64,000 nt of DNA from Ornatilinea apprima (GCF_001306115.1 NZ_LGCL01000039.1:1-64000); one strand, 5' to 3'. Counted from the first letter of the stretch, positions 33,639 to 42,335 are shown. The notes: generated by a model not told the origin, from the sequence alone. Made by a program: numbers and translations.

Positions 33639-34202
33639 TTAATCCGACACGCGTGTTACGTACTCTCCGGTGCTGGTGCTGATGCGGATCTTCTGCCCCT
33701 GAACAATGAAGGCGGGAACATCCACATAGATGCCAGTTTCCACTTTGACTTTCTTGGTTACACCGGTGGCGGTGTCACCGCGCACGGCCGCTTCGGCTTC
33801 TGTCACCACCAGGTCCACAGAAGTGGGAAGTTCAATGTCAATCGCCTCGTTGTTAAAGAAAGTTAATTTAACCTCAAGGTTCTCGGTGAGGTAACCGGCG
33901 GCTTCTTCAACAATTTTTGCGGGAATGGCGGGTTGTTCGAACGTTTCCACATCCATAAAGTAGTAGAAAGCGCCGTCATTGTATAAATACTGGACGTTGT
34001 GATAGTCCAGGCGCACATCTTCGACACGGAAACCAGAGTTGAAGGTTTTTTCCAGGGTGGTGCCGGTGCGCAGGTCTTTGGCCTTAACCCGGATTGTGGC
34101 ATTGCCGCGGCCAGGTTTGTTGTGATGGTAATCTAAAACTTTGTAGAGACTACCGTCCAGTAGGAAGGTAACACCTTTTCTTAAGTCATTTACGTCGATC
34201 AT
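33639..34202 (-). CDS. efp: Elongation factor P
   Basis: 187 aa, three OB-like domains. Helps the ribosome join prolines. Begins MIDVNDLRKGVTFLLDGSLYKVLDYHHNKPGRGNA. The loop tip is K29-P30-G31-R32-G33. The residue matching the modified Lys34 of E. coli is Arg32, as in the rhamnosylated EF-P of Pseudomonas, so lysylation at this position is not expected. Domain III has the typical YVDVPAFIVQGQKIRISTSTGEYVTRV end. No EarP or EpmA gene lies in this window. Confidence 0.96.
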   Translation of the reverse strand: MIDVNDLRKGVTFLLDGSLYKVLDYHHNKPGRGNATIRVKAKDLRTGTTLEKTFNSGFRVEDVRLDYHNVQYLYNDGAFYYFMDVETFEQPAIPAKIVEEAAGYLTENLEVKLTFFNNEAIDIELPTSVDLVVTEAEAAVRGDTATGVTKKVKVETGIYVDVPAFIVQGQKIRISTSTGEYVTRVSD

Positions 34203-34241
34203 AAAAATTATCTGCCCTTGTAATTGTTGGTTAACGGTGCA

Positions 34242-34270
34242 ATTATAGCCTAACCATGTTAACGCCGCAA
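34242..34270 (-). promoter_or_regulatory. Promoter for efp
   Basis: On the minus strand TTGCGG (34265-34270), 17-base spacer, TATAAT (34242-34247). GTTAAC palindromes flank the -10 on both sides and may be binding sites. The transcript would have a leader of about 33 bases. Confidence 0.65.
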
Positions 34271-34368
34271 GGCACGAAATATTGAGAATCCAGCGCTTCT
34301 TTTAGTTGTAGAAACGAATTCTATTCCTATTCGCATAATAGAAGCGCCGGTTTGCCAAGTGCAAAAAA

Positions 34369-34394
34369 AGCCGGGCAGGGAAACCTGCCCGGCT
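34369..34394 (-). terminator. Terminator after hpf
   Basis: Perfect 11-bp GC-rich stem (AGCCGGGCAGG / CCTGCCCGGCT) with a four-base loop, followed on the minus strand by TTTTTTTGC. Strong rho-independent terminator at the end of the tad-comF-hpf operon. Confidence 0.92.
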
Positions 34395-34413
34395 GAAGTA
34401 ATACAAAGCTCAT

Positions 34414-34986
34414 TTACCCAATTTTCGGCTCGATCAAACCGTATGTGCCATCTCGGCGGGTATACAGGATATTGATCTCGCTGGTGTTGACGTTGTAAAA
34501 GATGAAGAAATTTTCGTGACCGAGCAATTTCATTTGCTCAATCGCTTCCATTTCATCCATCGGAATGAGGGTGAACTGTTTGCGGCGGGCGATAATGGGC
34601 GCGGCCTCGGCTTCATCGGGAGCTTCGGTCGCAGAAATCTCTGCCGCAAGGGACGAGGCAGGAACACCATCTCCACGGCCGCGATTGCGCTTGCCTTTAT
34701 AGCGTTCAATTTGGCGCTGAATTTTATCGAGAGATTTGTCGAGGGCGGCAAAGATATCATCCGCACGTTCTTCGGCGCGTAAAATAAACCCTTTTCCACG
34801 AATCGTGATTTCGGAAATGTGGCGGTCAGACGCACTGCGAGCGGATTTATTATAGGAGAGATCAACCCGGGTTTCTTCAATGTTGTTAAGATAGCGATCC
34901 ATTTTGGATACCTTCTTTTCAACATATTCATTGATCCGGTCGGTCAATTCCATATTTCTTGCAAAGATTTCGACTTCGAGAGCCAT
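34414..34986 (-). CDS. hpf: Long-form ribosome hibernation promoting factor
   Basis: 190 aa. N-terminal S30AE domain (ALEVEIFARNMELTDRINEYVEKKV, DHRxxEIT-like DRHISEITIRGKGFILRAEE) plus a C-terminal dimerisation domain (residues about 130-190, IVRRKxFxLxPMDEMEAIEQMKLLGHENFFIFYN-like). This form pairs 70S ribosomes into 100S dimers in slow growth. ATG 34986 has AAGGAGG. It follows comF with a 50-base gap, an order also known in Firmicutes, and ends at a strong terminator. Confidence 0.94.
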   Translation of the reverse strand: MALEVEIFARNMELTDRINEYVEKKVSKMDRYLNNIEETRVDLSYNKSARSASDRHISEITIRGKGFILRAEERADDIFAALDKSLDKIQRQIERYKGKRNRGRGDGVPASSLAAEISATEAPDEAEAAPIIARRKQFTLIPMDEMEAIEQMKLLGHENFFIFYNVNTSEINILYTRRDGTYGLIEPKIG

Positions 34987-35036
34987 TGGATGCCTCCTTC
35001 TAAACAAATTGGGTTGCGGTAATAAAACAAAAATGG

Positions 35037-35813
35037 TTAAGGTTGAGTGTTTTGTTGGACCTCCTGATGGGTATGAGATTGTAAAACGGATCTGGCCAAT
35101 GTCAGCGCAAAAATTTGTTTGGCTCCGGCACCGACCAGGGTACGAGCGATGGCAGTCAAGGTGGAACTGGTTGTGGCAACGTCATCGATGAGCAAAATTC
35201 GCTTTCCAGCTACCAGCGATGGCTGGGCTTGGAAGGCTTGGGTAAGGTTTTCCGTGCGCTGCTGTGCAGATAACCCAACTTGAGTATTGGTATGGATGGT
35301 ACGGGAAATTGCTTTTGTAGAAATGGGCAACATAAAATGGAGTGAAAGCGGGCGTGCCAGCAAGAAAGACTGGTTATAACCTCGTTCTTTCTTGCGTTCC
35401 TTGCTCAATGGCACCGGAAGTATCAAATCCACCTCCCATTTATATCTATTAAACAATTCAATGAGATAAATAGCAAGTGATTCGCATAGGGCTATATCTT
35501 TTTGGTATTTGAAACGGTGAATCGCCTCTCGGATGGGGCCTTGATACGTCGTGTAGGATCGAATCGTCACGGGTGGAGGAGCAGATAGTTCAATACAGCG
35601 AAAACACAATCCACCCCCTGCGACGGGATACCCACAATACTGGCAAATTTGCGTCTGATCAATTGGCGGGGTATTCGCGTTACAGGATTCGCACCAGCGG
35701 GAACCTGGCTGCAAGCAGCCACCGCAATAAGGCGGGTACAGCCAGTCTATGGCTTCCCATAAGGTGTGGTAAAAGAAAGAGGCTGGACGTCTATACAGAC
35801 CAGCCTTTAGCAT
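35037..35813 (-). CDS. comFC: ComF-family phosphoribosyltransferase-like protein
   Basis: 258 aa. N-terminal double zinc finger: YPPYCGGCLQPG, WCESC, CQYCGYP and LCFRC. The phosphoribosyltransferase-like core ends in ILLIDDVATTSSTLTAIA (PRPP-binding loop), preceded by PVPLSKERKKERGYNQSF. ComFC is needed for DNA uptake in competent bacteria. Its start lies 16 bases after the tadC stop, so it is probably in the tad operon, which suggests (inference) a role for the Tad pilus in DNA uptake. Alternatively the protein has a general nucleotide function. Confidence 0.9.
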   Translation of the reverse strand: MLKAGLYRRPASFFYHTLWEAIDWLYPPYCGGCLQPGSRWCESCNANTPPIDQTQICQYCGYPVAGGGLCFRCIELSAPPPVTIRSYTTYQGPIREAIHRFKYQKDIALCESLAIYLIELFNRYKWEVDLILPVPLSKERKKERGYNQSFLLARPLSLHFMLPISTKAISRTIHTNTQVGLSAQQRTENLTQAFQAQPSLVAGKRILLIDDVATTSSTLTAIARTLVGAGAKQIFALTLARSVLQSHTHQEVQQNTQP

Positions 35814-35829
35814 AGCGCCTCCGATTTGG

Positions 35830-36777
35830 TTAAAATATTCCAGATAAGGCGGAGTGAATGAGCTGCAGCGCCGCCGGTGTGAGCAGCACGACCATCAGCG
35901 CGGGGAAGATCAATAGCGCCATGGGAATTAACATCTTCAGCGGCGCTTTGTGCGCTTCTTCTTCCGCTCTTTGACGCCGTTTAATGCGCATCTGATCCGA
36001 TTGAATGCGCAGGACCTTTGCCAACGAAACACCCAACTGCTCACTTTGAATGACCGCGGCCACAAAGCTGGTCATTTCTGGCACACCCAGGCGGTCTGCC
36101 ATGTCACGCAGGGCTTCGCGGCGCAATTTACCCAGCTGCACCTCTCGAATCACGCGGGCAAAGGCCAGTGATAATTCAGTTTCCCATTTTTCGCTTACTT
36201 TCGACATGGCTGAATCAAAGCCCAGGCCAGCTTCCACGCAGATGGTTAGCAGGTCAAGGGCGTCGGGTAGGGCTTTCCACACTTCTTTTTGTCTGCGTGA
36301 TATTTTACTGGAAAGCCACAGCATGGGGAAATAGAAGCCCAGCAAGCCAAAAAGCAGCGAAACCAGCAATTTCCGCCCGATGGGCCATTGCGTTGACCCA
36401 ACGGTGAATACCAGGAAAATCAGGCCGCCAAAAATGAGCATGGCTGTGAACTGCAACGAAAGGAAGAGAGTTGGATCCAATCGCGAGGATGTGCCTGCCA
36501 GCTCAAGCCGTTTGGCGATGGACTGCCGGGCGTTCTGGGGGGTGAACTTCATGGCGATTTCACCAAAACGCTGGGCAACCGGGTATATGACGCGCTCTGA
36601 AAAGGGCTGCGACATCTCTAATTTTTCAAGATCGATTTGCTCGCCGCGCTGGCTTAATTCCTCAAGGCGGTCCTGTAAGATGCGTTCATTGACGGTTTGC
36701 GGATTTCGCAAACCGATATAAACGAGAATCCCCGCGCCAGCCACAACAACAACGACCAAAATGATAATTGGGAGCAT
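35830..36777 (-). CDS. tadC: Tad pilus inner-membrane platform protein TadC
   Basis: 315 aa, type II secretion F-domain protein. Three or four membrane helices: one at the N-terminus (3-21), two in the middle, and one near the C-terminus. The cytoplasmic F domain carries ALPDALDLLTICVEAGLGFDSAMSKVSEKW and GVPEMTSFVAAVIQSEQLGVSLAKVLRIQSDQMR. TadB and TadC together form the platform on which TadA drives Flp pilus assembly. AAGGAG lies upstream of the ATG. It follows tadB with 24 bases between. Confidence 0.92.
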   Translation of the reverse strand: MLPIIILVVVVVAGAGILVYIGLRNPQTVNERILQDRLEELSQRGEQIDLEKLEMSQPFSERVIYPVAQRFGEIAMKFTPQNARQSIAKRLELAGTSSRLDPTLFLSLQFTAMLIFGGLIFLVFTVGSTQWPIGRKLLVSLLFGLLGFYFPMLWLSSKISRRQKEVWKALPDALDLLTICVEAGLGFDSAMSKVSEKWETELSLAFARVIREVQLGKLRREALRDMADRLGVPEMTSFVAAVIQSEQLGVSLAKVLRIQSDQMRIKRRQRAEEEAHKAPLKMLIPMALLIFPALMVVLLTPAALQLIHSALSGIF

Positions 36778-36801
36778 AAGTCTCTCCTTAATAATCTCAG
36801 G

Positions 36802-37764
36802 TTAGACTTCGATCTGACCTAGTTTTGTCATGATGAAATAACCAGCGATGATCAACGCGGCTGCAACACCCAGGGCAATGTAGCCGCAAGGAACATTCTC
36901 TGGCTTGAAGAATTCCATCATATACTCGCGGTTAAGTAAGTAGAGAACGCCCATTACAAGGAGGGGTAAGATGGATAGGAAACGCCCTGAGTACATTACT
37001 TGAGAAGTAAGAACGCGAATTTCGCCTTTAATGCGCACGCGTTCGCGGATGGTGTGCGAGATGGTGTCCAAAATCTCGGCCAGGTTACCACCCACTTCGC
37101 GCTGGACGTTGATGGCGGTGATGACCAGATCCAGGTCATCTGAGGGAATGCGGCGCAGCAAGTTATCCAAAGCCCGCTCAGTGGGAACGCCCAGCTGCAT
37201 TTCCTGTACCACCCGGCGGAATTCGTCGCTGATGGGTGGCGGCAGCTCGCGGCTGATGGCTTCCATGGCTTGAGCAGTGGAGTAGCCCGCGCGCAAGCCG
37301 TTAACCATCAGGTTAAGCATGTCGGCCAGTTGTTCGTTGAAGCGAATAAGACGTTTGCTCTGCTGCCGTTTGACATACATGCCCGGCAGGAATAAGCCAA
37401 TGATCGCGCCGATGACACCGGCAAAAATTGATCTTCCACCGATGAACCACAAGATGATACCTACACCAAAGGCCACAATGATCATCATGGCGATATACTC
37501 ACCAGGTTTCATTTTGATGTCTGCGCGAGCAAGGCTTTTTGAAACCCGCTCGGCAAATGACGATCCCTCAACCCGGCGGTTTAGCCAGTCTGTTAATGGC
37601 GTAGCCGCATCTTTGGCAATTTCTTCTTGCTGATCAACATATTGTCCCAGGCGTTCTTCCACCAGCGACCTTTCGCTGGTGATGGAGATGACAATGCCGA
37701 TGATGAGCATGATAAATGCAAGCGCACCGCCAACCCCGAGAATCAATATTGGATTAAATGGCAT
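36802..37764 (-). CDS. tadB: Tad pilus inner-membrane platform protein TadB
   Basis: 320 aa, type II secretion F-domain protein. Membrane segments near the N-terminus (about 4-27), 90-130 and the C-terminus (265-310). F-domain core: ADMLNLMVNGLRAGYSTAQAMEAISRELPPPISDEFRRVVQEMQLG and NVQREVGGNLAEILDTISHTIRERVRIKGEIRVLT. Paralogue and partner of TadC. Preceded by tadA on the same strand (30-base gap). Confidence 0.92.
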   Translation of the reverse strand: MPFNPILILGVGGALAFIMLIIGIVISITSERSLVEERLGQYVDQQEEIAKDAATPLTDWLNRRVEGSSFAERVSKSLARADIKMKPGEYIAMMIIVAFGVGIILWFIGGRSIFAGVIGAIIGLFLPGMYVKRQQSKRLIRFNEQLADMLNLMVNGLRAGYSTAQAMEAISRELPPPISDEFRRVVQEMQLGVPTERALDNLLRRIPSDDLDLVITAINVQREVGGNLAEILDTISHTIRERVRIKGEIRVLTSQVMYSGRFLSILPLLVMGVLYLLNREYMMEFFKPENVPCGYIALGVAAALIIAGYFIMTKLGQIEV

Positions 37765-37794
37765 AGGGTCACCTTCTCTGACTGATCCGTACGG

Positions 37795-39189
37795 TTACCG
37801 CCTGCGTTCTCCCGCTCCAAAAATGGTCGGGGGCAGACTGATCCCGGCTGCTTCGATTTTTTCCATGAATTTCGGACGGAGCCCTGTGGGGCGCAGTCGC
37901 CCCATGACTTTTCCGTTATCGTATCCGGTCTGCTCAAAGGCGAAAATGTCGGTAAGTGTGATAACATCACCTTCCATTCCAGAGACTTCGGTGATGTAAG
38001 TTACTTTACGGCTGCCGTCACGCATACGCGACTGGTGGACAATGACATCAACTGCAGAGGAAATTTGCTCTCGAATGGCGCGCACGGGCAAATCCATGCC
38101 AGCCATCAATACCATGGTTTCCAAACGAGCTAATGTATCACGAGGACCGTTCGAGTGCAACGTGGTCATGGAACCATCATGGCCGGTATTCATGGCTTGC
38201 AGCATATCCACCGCGGCTTCATCACGAATTTCGCCGACGATAATGCGGTCAGGGCGCATACGCAAGGTATTAATCACCAATTGGCGAATGGTAATCTCGC
38301 CGCGACCCTCAATGTTGGGGGGGCGGGATTCCAATGTAACCACATGCTCCTGGCGAAGCTGAAGCTCGGCCGCATTCTCAACTGTGATGATGCGCTCGTC
38401 GGAGGGAATGAAGCCGGATAGAATGTTCAGCAGGGTGGTTTTACCGGAACCAGTACCTCCGGAAATGACGACATTCAAGCGTGATTCAACACAAGCTTTC
38501 AAAAACTTCATCGCCTCGGGCGTGATCGATTCAAACTTGATCAACTGCTCAATGGTGATGGGGTTCTTCGAAAATTTTCGAATAGTGATGACTGGGCCTA
38601 CCAGCGAGATGGGGGGGATGACCGCGTTAACACGGGATCCATCGGGCAAACGGGCGTCCACATATGGGCTGGATTCATCGATGCGGCGTCCCAGCGGAGC
38701 AACAATTCGGTCAATAATGCGTAAAACGTGGTCCTGGCTTTCAAAACTGACCGGCACCCTGTGAATTTTTCCGCGGCGTTCAATATAAATGTTCTTCGCT
38801 CCGTTCACCATGATTTCAGTGATTTGCTCGTCTTCCAACAGTGGTTGGATGGGACCAAAGCCCAGAATCTCGGCGGCAATTTGTTCAAACAGTCGGGCGC
38901 GCTCTGGCCGTGAGAGAACAATATTTTCCTCGGCCAAAATTTGTTCGAATAGCTCGAGAATCGTGTGACGAACTTCGTTTACCTTGGTAACATCGGTGCT
39001 TGGGTCCAGACCGGCCAGCAGCTTGTTTTGCACACGAGTTTTGAGGTCAAGATAAGTGTCTTGAACAGAAGATGTGGTCGGCGCGGTGATGCGGCGAGCC
39101 TGAACGGCTGAATTGGGGCGCGTGTCTTTTCCTACCGGAACTGGCGTAGGTGTTCCTTCTGTTCCCTGTAATCGTTTTAAAATTGACAT
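37795..39189 (-). CDS. tadA: Tad pilus ATPase TadA/CpaF
   Basis: 464 aa, type IV/II secretion ATPase. N-terminal domain, then Walker A VISGGTGSGKTTLLNILSG, Asp box, Walker B region RMRPDRIIVGEIRDEAAVDMLQAMNTGHDGSMTTLHSNG. Drives both pilus extension and retraction in Tad systems. The first ~50 residues are basic and low complexity. RBS AGGAGG. It is upstream of tadB and downstream of cpaE in one operon. Confidence 0.95.
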   Translation of the reverse strand: MSILKRLQGTEGTPTPVPVGKDTRPNSAVQARRITAPTTSSVQDTYLDLKTRVQNKLLAGLDPSTDVTKVNEVRHTILELFEQILAEENIVLSRPERARLFEQIAAEILGFGPIQPLLEDEQITEIMVNGAKNIYIERRGKIHRVPVSFESQDHVLRIIDRIVAPLGRRIDESSPYVDARLPDGSRVNAVIPPISLVGPVITIRKFSKNPITIEQLIKFESITPEAMKFLKACVESRLNVVISGGTGSGKTTLLNILSGFIPSDERIITVENAAELQLRQEHVVTLESRPPNIEGRGEITIRQLVINTLRMRPDRIIVGEIRDEAAVDMLQAMNTGHDGSMTTLHSNGPRDTLARLETMVLMAGMDLPVRAIREQISSAVDVIVHQSRMRDGSRKVTYITEVSGMEGDVITLTDIFAFEQTGYDNGKVMGRLRPTGLRPKFMEKIEAAGISLPPTIFGAGERRR

Positions 39190-39210
39190 ATATTGTCCTC
39201 CTGATACCGG

Positions 39211-40446
39211 TTATTTCTTTAAGTGGAGGTCCATTCCAATGTCATCCATTTTGGCTGCTCGTTCGCGAATACCTTCTGCAAGCATTATGATCGTTTTGCT
39301 GATTGGGTGAATTTTGTTATCTACCATTAATGGTACGCCTCGCGTAATGGATAAATTGACCACCTTTTCATCGAAGGGGATAACGTAATGGATTTTTTGG
39401 CGAAGTGTCTCTCCAACTTTTTCTGGAGAAATGGAGTTGTGTTTGTCAAACAAATTCATGACAAAGATGATTTTTTCTCTGGCAATGCCTACTTTATCTG
39501 AGAGGCTGAGGAACAAGTTCGCGTTCTTGATGGCAGGTATATTTTGCGTGGTAACCAGAACAATCAAGTCGGCCAACTCTAACGCGGTTTGCACCACTTC
39601 TGTCATGTATGAATTGGTATCAATGATGATGTAGCGGTAGATCTGCTTCAGATATTGCAGCATCTTAAAGAAATGGTCTGCTTCAACACCTTCCGCGATT
39701 TCGGGGCGGGGGGGCGCGGCTAAAACACTGATCCCAGAACTGTGTTTGAAACACACATCTTTGACAATATCCGGGTCCAATTCTTCGGCGCGCGGTGATA
39801 GATCTGCAACGGAATTTTTTGACTGCTCATTGAGAAAGACCATTACATCGCCAAACTGCAAACTGGCGTCAATAAGCAAAACTTCGTTCTGTGGATCGTT
39901 CAGAGAAAGCGCCAGGTTGGTGGCAATCGTTGTAACGCCGGTTCCGCCTTTTGGGCTGTAAACGACAATGATTCTTCCGAGCGGACCGACTGGGTGACCA
40001 TGACTGGCGCCAGGCACCGCTGCTCCGCTCGGAAAAGTACCGGCTGATCGCTCTCTTTCTTCTTGCGCCATTTTCCCGGCACGCTTGATGGCCGCGGTGA
40101 GTTCATCGATGGATGGTGGTTTGGTCAGGAAATCGCGCGCTCCGGCCAACATGGCGCGGCGCATATAGCTGGGGTCACCCTGAACAGAAAGGATGACCAC
40201 CTGGACGAAAGGCATTTTCTTGAGGATTTCTTCGGTGGCCGTGATGCCGTCCATATCCGGCATGTTGATATCCATGACAACCACATCGGGTTTGATTTGC
40301 TGAGTGAGTTGTATGGCTTCTTTGCCGCTCCTGGCTGATCCGACAACTTCAATATCGCGATCGAATTGCAGTAATCTGCGCACGTTTTCGCGAGTTTCAT
40401 CGATATCATCGACAATCAAGACCCGAATTTTTTCCTCAGCCGGCAT
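39211..40446 (-). CDS. cpaE: CpaE/TadZ-like protein with a response-regulator receiver domain
   Basis: 411 aa. Residues 1-120 form a complete receiver domain: D13-D14, phosphoacceptor D59 (VVVMDINMPDMDG), S87 and K109. From about 155 a ParA/MinD-like ATPase follows, with PKGGTGVTTIATNLAL (166-173), where the deviant Walker A keeps the signature Lys166 but the usual P-loop lysine is Val171. TadZ/CpaE proteins place the pilus machine in the cell. The intact phosphoacceptor site suggests phosphorylation control; no histidine kinase is nearby. Confidence 0.9.
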   Translation of the reverse strand: MPAEEKIRVLIVDDIDETRENVRRLLQFDRDIEVVGSARSGKEAIQLTQQIKPDVVVMDINMPDMDGITATEEILKKMPFVQVVILSVQGDPSYMRRAMLAGARDFLTKPPSIDELTAAIKRAGKMAQEERERSAGTFPSGAAVPGASHGHPVGPLGRIIVVYSPKGGTGVTTIATNLALSLNDPQNEVLLIDASLQFGDVMVFLNEQSKNSVADLSPRAEELDPDIVKDVCFKHSSGISVLAAPPRPEIAEGVEADHFFKMLQYLKQIYRYIIIDTNSYMTEVVQTALELADLIVLVTTQNIPAIKNANLFLSLSDKVGIAREKIIFVMNLFDKHNSISPEKVGETLRQKIHYVIPFDEKVVNLSITRGVPLMVDNKIHPISKTIIMLAEGIRERAAKMDDIGMDLHLKK

Positions 40447-40489
40447 GCTATCTCCTGTCTAATTTGATGAGAGCGATCGAAGAATATGG

Positions 40490-41602
40490 CTATGGTAATG
40501 GTGCGGGCGCCAGCAGATCAGTAATAGAGGTCACGTTGTCCAATCCATAAGGCAATTTGGCCGGATAGGGGAAGTTGTATTGGTCCATGATGAATTGGAG
40601 TGTTACCGCCTCAGTCGCCACCCGATCCGTATCGCCCGCGCCGCGCAGCACCAGGGCTAAATCTGCCTCGGAAAGCAGCATATAGCGCAGGGTAACAGCA
40701 TCTTGTGGGGTAACAATCAGGGTAATGCGAGTGGGCAGTGGCGCTGCTTGAACCGCCTGGCCCTCTACCGGCGCCTGACCCTCGGGAAGCGGGGTTGGAG
40801 TGGGGTGAGCTGCAGCAGTGGTGAGCTGGCCGGTTTCAGGGAAATCACCAACCCAGAGCACAATCGCGTCTTGAACGATGGTTTGGCTGACCATTCGCGG
40901 GCGTTGAGCCTCGGAGGGGATGACATACACAGGTTGCTGAAATACCGGGTCTAATTCTGTGCGGCCCTGCGTTGATCCTGCGCCGCCAGTGGAGATGATG
41001 GCAGAGAGGGAATCGCCGGCACATTCATTACAATCCGTGGGGCCAGGCGAGATGACGGACGCGGTGTAGTTCGGCAACCGGGTCTGGAAATCGGTGTCAA
41101 GATCGACCAGTTGAATGGTGCCAATGATGTTGATGTGATCTCGTGGCTGAAGGCCATAAGAGAGCGATGTGAGCTCGTCAATCGGAATGGAAATGGCAAC
41201 CATGCCGCGTGGAATTTCAAAAGCGGCGTATGATCCTTCTTTCGCATCCGTAATCATTGAGCGGGTCAGCGGAACGCCCTGTTCCAGATCGAACTTTACC
41301 TGCGCGCCGATCACTTCATCCATGTTGGTGAAGAACAGGCCGGCAACCAATTCCCTTTGTGGGTAAGCGATAGTGGCGAGCATCGCTTCGGTTAAGATAG
41401 TCCCCCTAGATACCGGTTGGGCAATCACAACGATGTTAACCAGATCCTGGCGGGGGGTGGGGGTCGCTAATACTTCAGTTACTGTCGATTGAGGGAGCAG
41501 TTGATCCCTGAGAAAGAAAGCAGCTAAAGCGAGGACCAGAACCAAAACAAGAGCTAACAGGATGAGAATCCTTCCACTTTTACGACGTCCACCAGCGGCC
41601 AT
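40490..41602 (-). CDS. cpaB: Flp pilus assembly protein CpaB/RcpC
   Basis: 370 aa. One N-terminal membrane helix (about 10-32) followed by SAF-like domain (VVIAQPVSRGTILTEAMLATIAYPQREL, GAQVKFDLEQGVPLTRSMI) and the family-typical MVAISIPIDELTSLSYGLQPRDHINIIG. A Pro/Thr-rich stretch lies near 275-290. CpaB stabilises the outer pilus path; in diderm bacteria it meets a secretin, of which none is found here. A terminator lies upstream, between the pilin genes and this one. Confidence 0.88.
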   Translation of the reverse strand: MAAGGRRKSGRILILLALVLVLVLALAAFFLRDQLLPQSTVTEVLATPTPRQDLVNIVVIAQPVSRGTILTEAMLATIAYPQRELVAGLFFTNMDEVIGAQVKFDLEQGVPLTRSMITDAKEGSYAAFEIPRGMVAISIPIDELTSLSYGLQPRDHINIIGTIQLVDLDTDFQTRLPNYTASVISPGPTDCNECAGDSLSAIISTGGAGSTQGRTELDPVFQQPVYVIPSEAQRPRMVSQTIVQDAIVLWVGDFPETGQLTTAAAHPTPTPLPEGQAPVEGQAVQAAPLPTRITLIVTPQDAVTLRYMLLSEADLALVLRGAGDTDRVATEAVTLQFIMDQYNFPYPAKLPYGLDNVTSITDLLAPAPLP

Positions 41603-41735
41603 GGAGCCTCCTCATAATTTGGATAAATTTTACGGTTTTGTCCATATTATACGTCAGATACACAATCCCTATTGGGAAATTATATACCTGTTAAAATAAA
41701 AAAAGTAGGATGTTGTTAATAATGCCAAAAAACGA

Positions 41736-41771
41736 AGATGGAAGGCTGTAAGAAGACAATGCCTTCCATCT
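41736..41771 (-). terminator. Terminator between the Flp pilin genes and cpaB
   Basis: Stem AGATGGAAGGC / GCCTTCCATCT (11 bp) with a 14-base loop, followed on the minus strand by TCGTTTTTTGG. It would let pilins be made in excess over the assembly machine. Confidence 0.78.
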
Positions 41772-41800
41772 TTCTTGTTGTCAGAAAAAGTTGAATCAGA

Positions 41801-41947
41801 TTAGATGGTTTCAACGACGTTGCTGAAAATGCGGCCGATCGCCGGGCCAAGCAGGGCCAGGATGACGATCACGACAACAGCGACGAGGACGAGAATCAGC
41901 GCGTATTCCACAAGGCCTTGGCCTTTTTCTTTCGGTGCAAATAACAT
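41801..41947 (-). CDS. flp: Flp-type pilin, copy 1
   Basis: 48 aa. Starts MLFAPKEKGQGLVEYALILV and ends in NVVETI. GLVEYALIL is the Flp prepilin signature: the peptidase cuts after Gly (before Leu or Val-Glu), leaving the conserved E5-Y6. The mature hydrophobic segment VAVVVIVILALLGPAIG forms the fibre core. Short for a pilin (tens of residues), typical of Flp. AAGGAG is ahead of the ATG. Its protein differs from copy 2 (42011-42157) at only two residues, the last but one and the last. Confidence 0.93.
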   Translation of the reverse strand: MLFAPKEKGQGLVEYALILVLVAVVVIVILALLGPAIGRIFSNVVETI

Positions 41948-42010
41948 AATATTTCTCCTTAAACAAATGTGGTTGGTTAATAAACGAAATGTAGTGTTAT
42001 GCGGTGTAAA

Positions 42011-42157
42011 TTACACGGCTTCAACGACGTTGCTAAAGATTCGGCCAATCGCCGGGCCAAGTAGAGCCAAAATAACAATCACAACAACGGCCACCAAAAC
42101 AAGAATCAACGCGTACTCTACCAAACCCTGGCCTTTTTCCTTCGGTGCAAAGAGCAT
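42011..42157 (-). CDS. flp: Flp-type pilin, copy 2
   Basis: 48 aa, starting MLFAPKEKGQGLVEYALILV and ending NVVEAV; identical to copy 1 over residues 1-46. About 24 codons differ synonymously between the two, with copy 1 using many C/G endings and copy 2 more T endings. AAAGGAGG stands before the ATG. It is first in the operon, behind a clear promoter. Co-assembly or dosage seem likely; which copy dominates is not visible. Confidence 0.93.
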   Translation of the reverse strand: MLFAPKEKGQGLVEYALILVLVAVVVIVILALLGPAIGRIFSNVVEAV

Positions 42158-42193
42158 GTTTCCCACCTCCTTTCCTAAAATCTTTACAATATC

Positions 42194-42221
42194 ATTATAT
42201 TGGTCGGTGGTAAAAATTCAA
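42194..42221 (-). promoter_or_regulatory. Promoter for the flp/tad operon
   Basis: On the minus strand TTGAAT (42216-42221), 16-base spacer, TATAAT (42194-42199). Transcript leader of about 30 bases, with AGGAGG. Confidence 0.68.
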
Positions 42222-42335
42222 CTATTTTGACATTACAGCAACCTTACAGTACTTGCATGGGAGAAAGCGAGCGCGAATAGGTGATATTGATTACGAAATC
42301 GTGCCAGGTGCTCTTTAGGTGCGACTAATTCTCGA

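Noticed and set aside
41805..42230. 141-residue open frame on the plus strand across both pilin genes
   Set aside because: It is antisense to the two flp genes. Its internal repeat only mirrors the duplicated pilins, and the pilins have RBS, promoter and family motifs.
42222..42335. Possible riboswitch upstream of the coiled-coil gene
   Set aside because: The predicted transcript starts downstream of this region, and no known aptamer consensus could be recognised.
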